Shown here piece by piece: positions 60,842 through 64,000 of a stretch of 64,000 nucleotides of DNA. The number at the start of each line of letters is the position of its first letter. Position 1 is the stretch's first letter. The notes beneath the pieces are model-generated. The model did not search any database. It was given only the letters and a program-made list of their open reading frames with translations, and had not been told where the DNA came from. This DNA is from Zingiber officinale (Eukaryota > Streptophyta > Magnoliopsida > Zingiberales > Zingiberaceae): assembly GCF_018446385.1 (NCBI RefSeq), contig NC_056000.1:38229511-38293510 (forward strand), written 5' to 3'. The translations under genes were made by a program, and so were the position numbers.

Positions 60842-63681
60842 ATGGCAACAAAAGAAGTCTCCACAAGTCTGTGTGCTGATCGACCAACTTATCAAAGTTA
60901 CGTCAACAGAGGAAGAACTAAAAGAATGAACTGGAAAAGTACCATTTGCCACTTCAGAAAGTTTATCTCTTCTGTTAACCCGACTTCAGAACAAGAACAG
61001 ATGATTCGAGGCACACATTTTTCCTGGATCCTCGACCTCCCTGATAGTTCTTTTGTAAGAGCTCAGGTACAAAATATGTTTGATAACTGGGATCATGAGG
61101 AAAAAAACTTTATCTTCCATGGGAAGAAGCTCAATTTTACAAAGGTAGATGTGGGACTGATTCTTGGCCTACCCGACAATGGAGATATAGTTCGTCTCGA
61201 TTTAAATGAGGCTTCAAGCGCACTGTACATGGAGTTTTTCCGAGAATCGGATTGTTCTGCCAAACATTTAGAGAAACTGATTAGAAAGTATAGATCAAAC
61301 GACAAGCTGTACTGTCATCTTTTTATCCTGTATTTTTTTACAACAGTTCTGTTCTGTGGGAGTAGCAGTGTTCTCAGAATACATGTGCTCTCCCTAATTG
61401 ACTGTGTAGATGATTTTGAGAACTTAGCTAGGTTTAACTGGTGCAATGCAGTATACAGTTTCATGGCTCAACAATTAGACTCCATTGGATTGGAGCTTAC
61501 ATTAAGACCAAAACCACAGGTTGCTGATGCAACGCCCAAGGCCCCCTTGCTAAAGGGATTTCCAAATATTTTAGCTGTAAGTCTGATTACATATATAGCA
61601 AGATATGTGTAAAGATTATGAATTACTTTTATAATCATATTGTAGGTATGGGTGTGTGAGCACATCAGCATTATTGATCCAGACCATCCAGAAAAATTGC
61701 CAAGAATACTACGATGGAGGTGGCCTAACTATCATGTTGACACAGTAAAAAAAATGATAGACCGTGTAACTGCAGATAAAATTTTAGTAGAGTTAATTCC
61801 GACAGAATCAGAGTTTAATTTACTACCAAACCGGCCTCAGCCATCTGAGTATCTTGAGTTGGTTGGCCAAGGATCTTTACATCAAGCCGAAGAAGGCCAA
61901 CTCCAGTGTGACGATACCGTAGATTGTAGTTTGTGCAAGGAAAAGGATAACAAAATTGAGAGTTTAAAGCAAGAATTATATAAAGCCTCTCAAAGTTTGG
62001 AGGAAGCTAATAAAAACCTGGCAATGGTGATAGAAGAAAAGGATAGTCTAGTAGCAGCAAAGGATATTGTGATTGCTGATATGGAAGCTATGCTTAAAGA
62101 AAAGGATCAACAAATAAGTGAACTGCGTAAAGAACGGGATACGAGTGGCAACAAGGCTGACACTATAAATTCTGACGTGGATAACAGAATTTTAACTGTA
62201 AAAGACAAAATCATAGCCGATGCCGAAAATAAGATTAAAGAGCTCTAACAAGTCATACAGAGCATATCAGGGGAGCCAAGAGCATCAGAAGGCATAGACC
62301 CAGCATCAGAAGGCATAGACCCTAATCTGCTTATAATTCCAACTAATTTTCGGGTAGGCCCCAAAAGAAAGAGAACCCAGAGAAGGTTGATATCCCAATG
62401 CACCAAAAAAAAAGGCAAACAGGTTGTTCTTAGTGTCGAACCAGATGCTCCTGCACCATCAAAGACAGAAAATACAAGTTCATCACAGATAGAAACACAA
62501 TGTCATGAAATTAACAAGGTCAAAACCAAAATATTGAAGGTACGGTCGAGAGTAGGTAAGTTGTTATTTTAGAATCCTTAATGACATTGTATTATTTTAA
62601 TTATCTCAGCAAGCAAAAATATTTTTTAAAAAGAGCAAAGATGATGTGATAGCCGATGCATTGTTGAAGCTCAGTCAGTTAAGGTAACGTAGTTGCCAAC
62701 CTAAATTCTTAACCCACATGTCAACAAAGGATTATTATTGGAGGTTAATGATAATTTTTTTATTTTCAATTTAGTAAATACCATTGACTGTATACTTGTG
62801 TGTAGGGTGACGGTGCAACCAATATGGGCAAATGATAATTTCTCCTTAGATATGCAATCTTTTATGACAATATTTGATTGGACACAATATACCAATGGGG
62901 ATTGCATAAATGTTTATTGGAATATTCTTGCTAATGAAGCCAAACACTCTAACTCACCATACCACCCATCCATATTTTGTGGGATTGGATTCCCAGTATG
63001 TCCCTTATCTCATTGTAAATTGTTTAAATTATATATTGGATGCAGTCACCATAATAGCTCTATTATTTGTATAGGACTAGTTCGGAATGATGCACGTGGA
63101 TGCATTGAAACAAACTGCAAAGACAGATGACGACAAGGACATTAGATATATTTTTTGTCCTTTACATAACCAAGATGATCATTGGCATCTAAGGGTCATA
63201 GACCTGGAGGAACGACAAATAATTCATTATAACTCTCTTGGCACCACAGAAAATTACACTTCTGTTTTTAATCAAACTGTAAGTAACAAATTTCTTATAT
63301 CCAATAATCATTGTTTATGTATTAATTACTATGGTTTGATATTTGTAGGTGTTGTTTTTTAAGGAGCTGAACTGGTCATACTATCACATATGGTATAAAG
63401 GTTTAGAACCATTCTCCGGGAGAGAGTATAAAATGATGCAAGTTATTGGCCCCACACAAAGCAAATCGTAAGTATTAGTGTATGTTCCATAATAATTCTA
63501 TTTGCCTTTTCTATGATGGATTGTGCATTTGTTTTGTAGGTTGGATTGTGCTTTTTTTATAATGCGCTATGCAGAGAGTTTGATGTTCCGGAGATCTACA
63601 GACTTTGTACAAGCTGATATGAGAGCTTATAGATTTAGACTTGGACACAAAATCATGTCTGACAAAAATTTTAAACTATAG
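60842..63681 (+). pseudogene. MULE-borne Ulp1/C48 peptidase gene with plant-mobile-type N-terminus (one nonsense codon)
   Basis: Seven coding exons inferred from GT/AG sites: 60842-61576, 61646-62555, 62614-62683, 62806-62995, 63075-63278, 63349-63467, 63540-63681. The start is ATG 60842 just after a probable 5' UTR intron (about 60742-60827). N-terminal region (to about 61750) is DUF1985/plant-mobile-like: SWILDLPDSSFVRAQVQNMF, LNFTKVDVGLILGLPDNG. A coiled coil follows (61930-62248: KEKDNKIESLKQELYKASQSLEEANKNLAM). Next is a basic, possibly nuclear signal (GPKRKRTQRRL). Last is the peptidase: His at 63180-63182 (DDHWHLRVID), Asn at 63231-63233 where the family has Asp, Gln (PTQSKSLDC) and Cys at 63547-63549. 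A TAA at 62246-62248 interrupts the frame, which continues open for about 100 codons after it. Likely recently inactivated, or spliced or assembled differently. Confidence 0.75.
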
Positions 63682-63794
63682 AAATAGAGAACAATTGTAA
63701 TAATTTATTGTAGTAATGATTTACTGTTTGTGTAACTAAAATTTATGGTGAATAAAATTATTGTAAATTAAATTTATAAGAAAGGATACCATAC

Positions 63795-64000
63795 CAAGGC
63801 CACTTTGGGCCTGATATCCAAGCATATCAGGCCCAACGGAGGCTGATTGCATTTTAAATTTTTCCCAACACCTATAAATATTTAAACATTTATTTGCCAC
63901 CAGATTCTGAGTCCTTGCAACTCCAGAATACCACTAGCGCTGAAATGGGTCCAATCCGATGTGTCTAGGTCCATCAGTGGGTTTTGACCAAAACCCACTG
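63795..64000 (-). repeat. Inverted partial unit of the palindromic array (cut by window end)
   Basis: Reverse complement of the 58.4-60.5 kb unit, from caaggccactttgggcc through the AT-rich core to the 34-bp palindrome. It carries the one-armed palindrome form of unit 5. More units may follow outside the window. Confidence 0.9.

Larger units (their letters stand above)
55590..64000 (+). mobile_element. Large Mutator-like element (MULE) carrying a transposase gene and a Ulp1-type peptidase gene; right end outside window
   Basis: A MURA-type transposase gene (55966-57999) and a Ulp1-like gene (60842-63681) face the same way. They are tied together by one repeat family: palindromes at 55597-55700, the six-unit array 58360-60503, a stray copy near 60585 and an inverted unit from 63795 to the window end. 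MULEs with Ulp1-like genes are known (rice Kaonashi, melon CUMULE types); the palindromic array is not something I know for them. The left limit is uncertain: a candidate terminal sequence gagcggcaatttacc starts at about 54863. Confidence 0.7.

Overview
This is a piece of a plant nuclear genome, about 64 kb long and dominated by transposons. Dispersed exons with GT/AG introns, Ty1/copia and Ty3/gypsy LTR retrotransposons, a MULE transposase, hAT-type MITEs, tRNA-derived SINEs and homologues of plant-only protein families all point to a flowering plant. The very GC-rich, intronless gene at 4.8-5.7 kb set in AT-rich DNA looks monocot-like. An order such as Zingiberales is a guess I cannot test here. 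No bacterial features, CRISPR arrays, rRNA or tRNA genes were seen.

Layout. 1-2.8 kb: decayed copia element on the + strand, split by a 1.06 kb solo LTR with a perfect 5-bp target duplication. 4.5-5.7 kb: G-box promoter and an intact DUF7950-type gene. 6.46-26.84 kb: a Tat-like Ty3/gypsy element with decayed gag-pol, a satellite-like tandem repeat and an antisense ORF remnant. Nested in its RT/RNase H region is a complete 11.1 kb SIRE-like copia element on the - strand (10170-21252, TSD TGGAG) with gag, a frameshifted pol and an extra ORF that seems to contain a short intron. 27.9-28.3 kb: LTR fragment. 29.5-36.4 kb: a chloroplast-type Hsp70 pseudogene broken by a solo LTR, which is itself broken by a second solo LTR, and by a MITE. 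37.5-38.2 kb: a hAT MITE. 39.1-39.35 kb: a SINE with a 19-bp TSD.

40.68-53.35 kb (- strand): an apparently intact 10-exon gene for a plant membrane protein of the At3g27390 type. All exon phases join and give 587 aa. Its two large introns hold a MITE, a probable SINE, repeats and a LINE fragment.

55.6-64.0 kb (running off the window): a large Mutator-like element. It combines a MURA-type transposase gene with a second, intron-containing gene (plant-mobile/DUF1985-like N-terminus, coiled coil, Ulp1/C48 peptidase). Between the two genes lies an array of six ~350-370 bp units rich in perfect palindromes. An inverted copy of the same unit lies beyond the peptidase gene, and the same palindrome core also occurs just upstream of the transposase. 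This element is the most unusual system in the window.

Only the DUF7950 gene and the At3g27390-like gene look like intact host genes; nearly everything else derives from mobile elements or decayed sequence.
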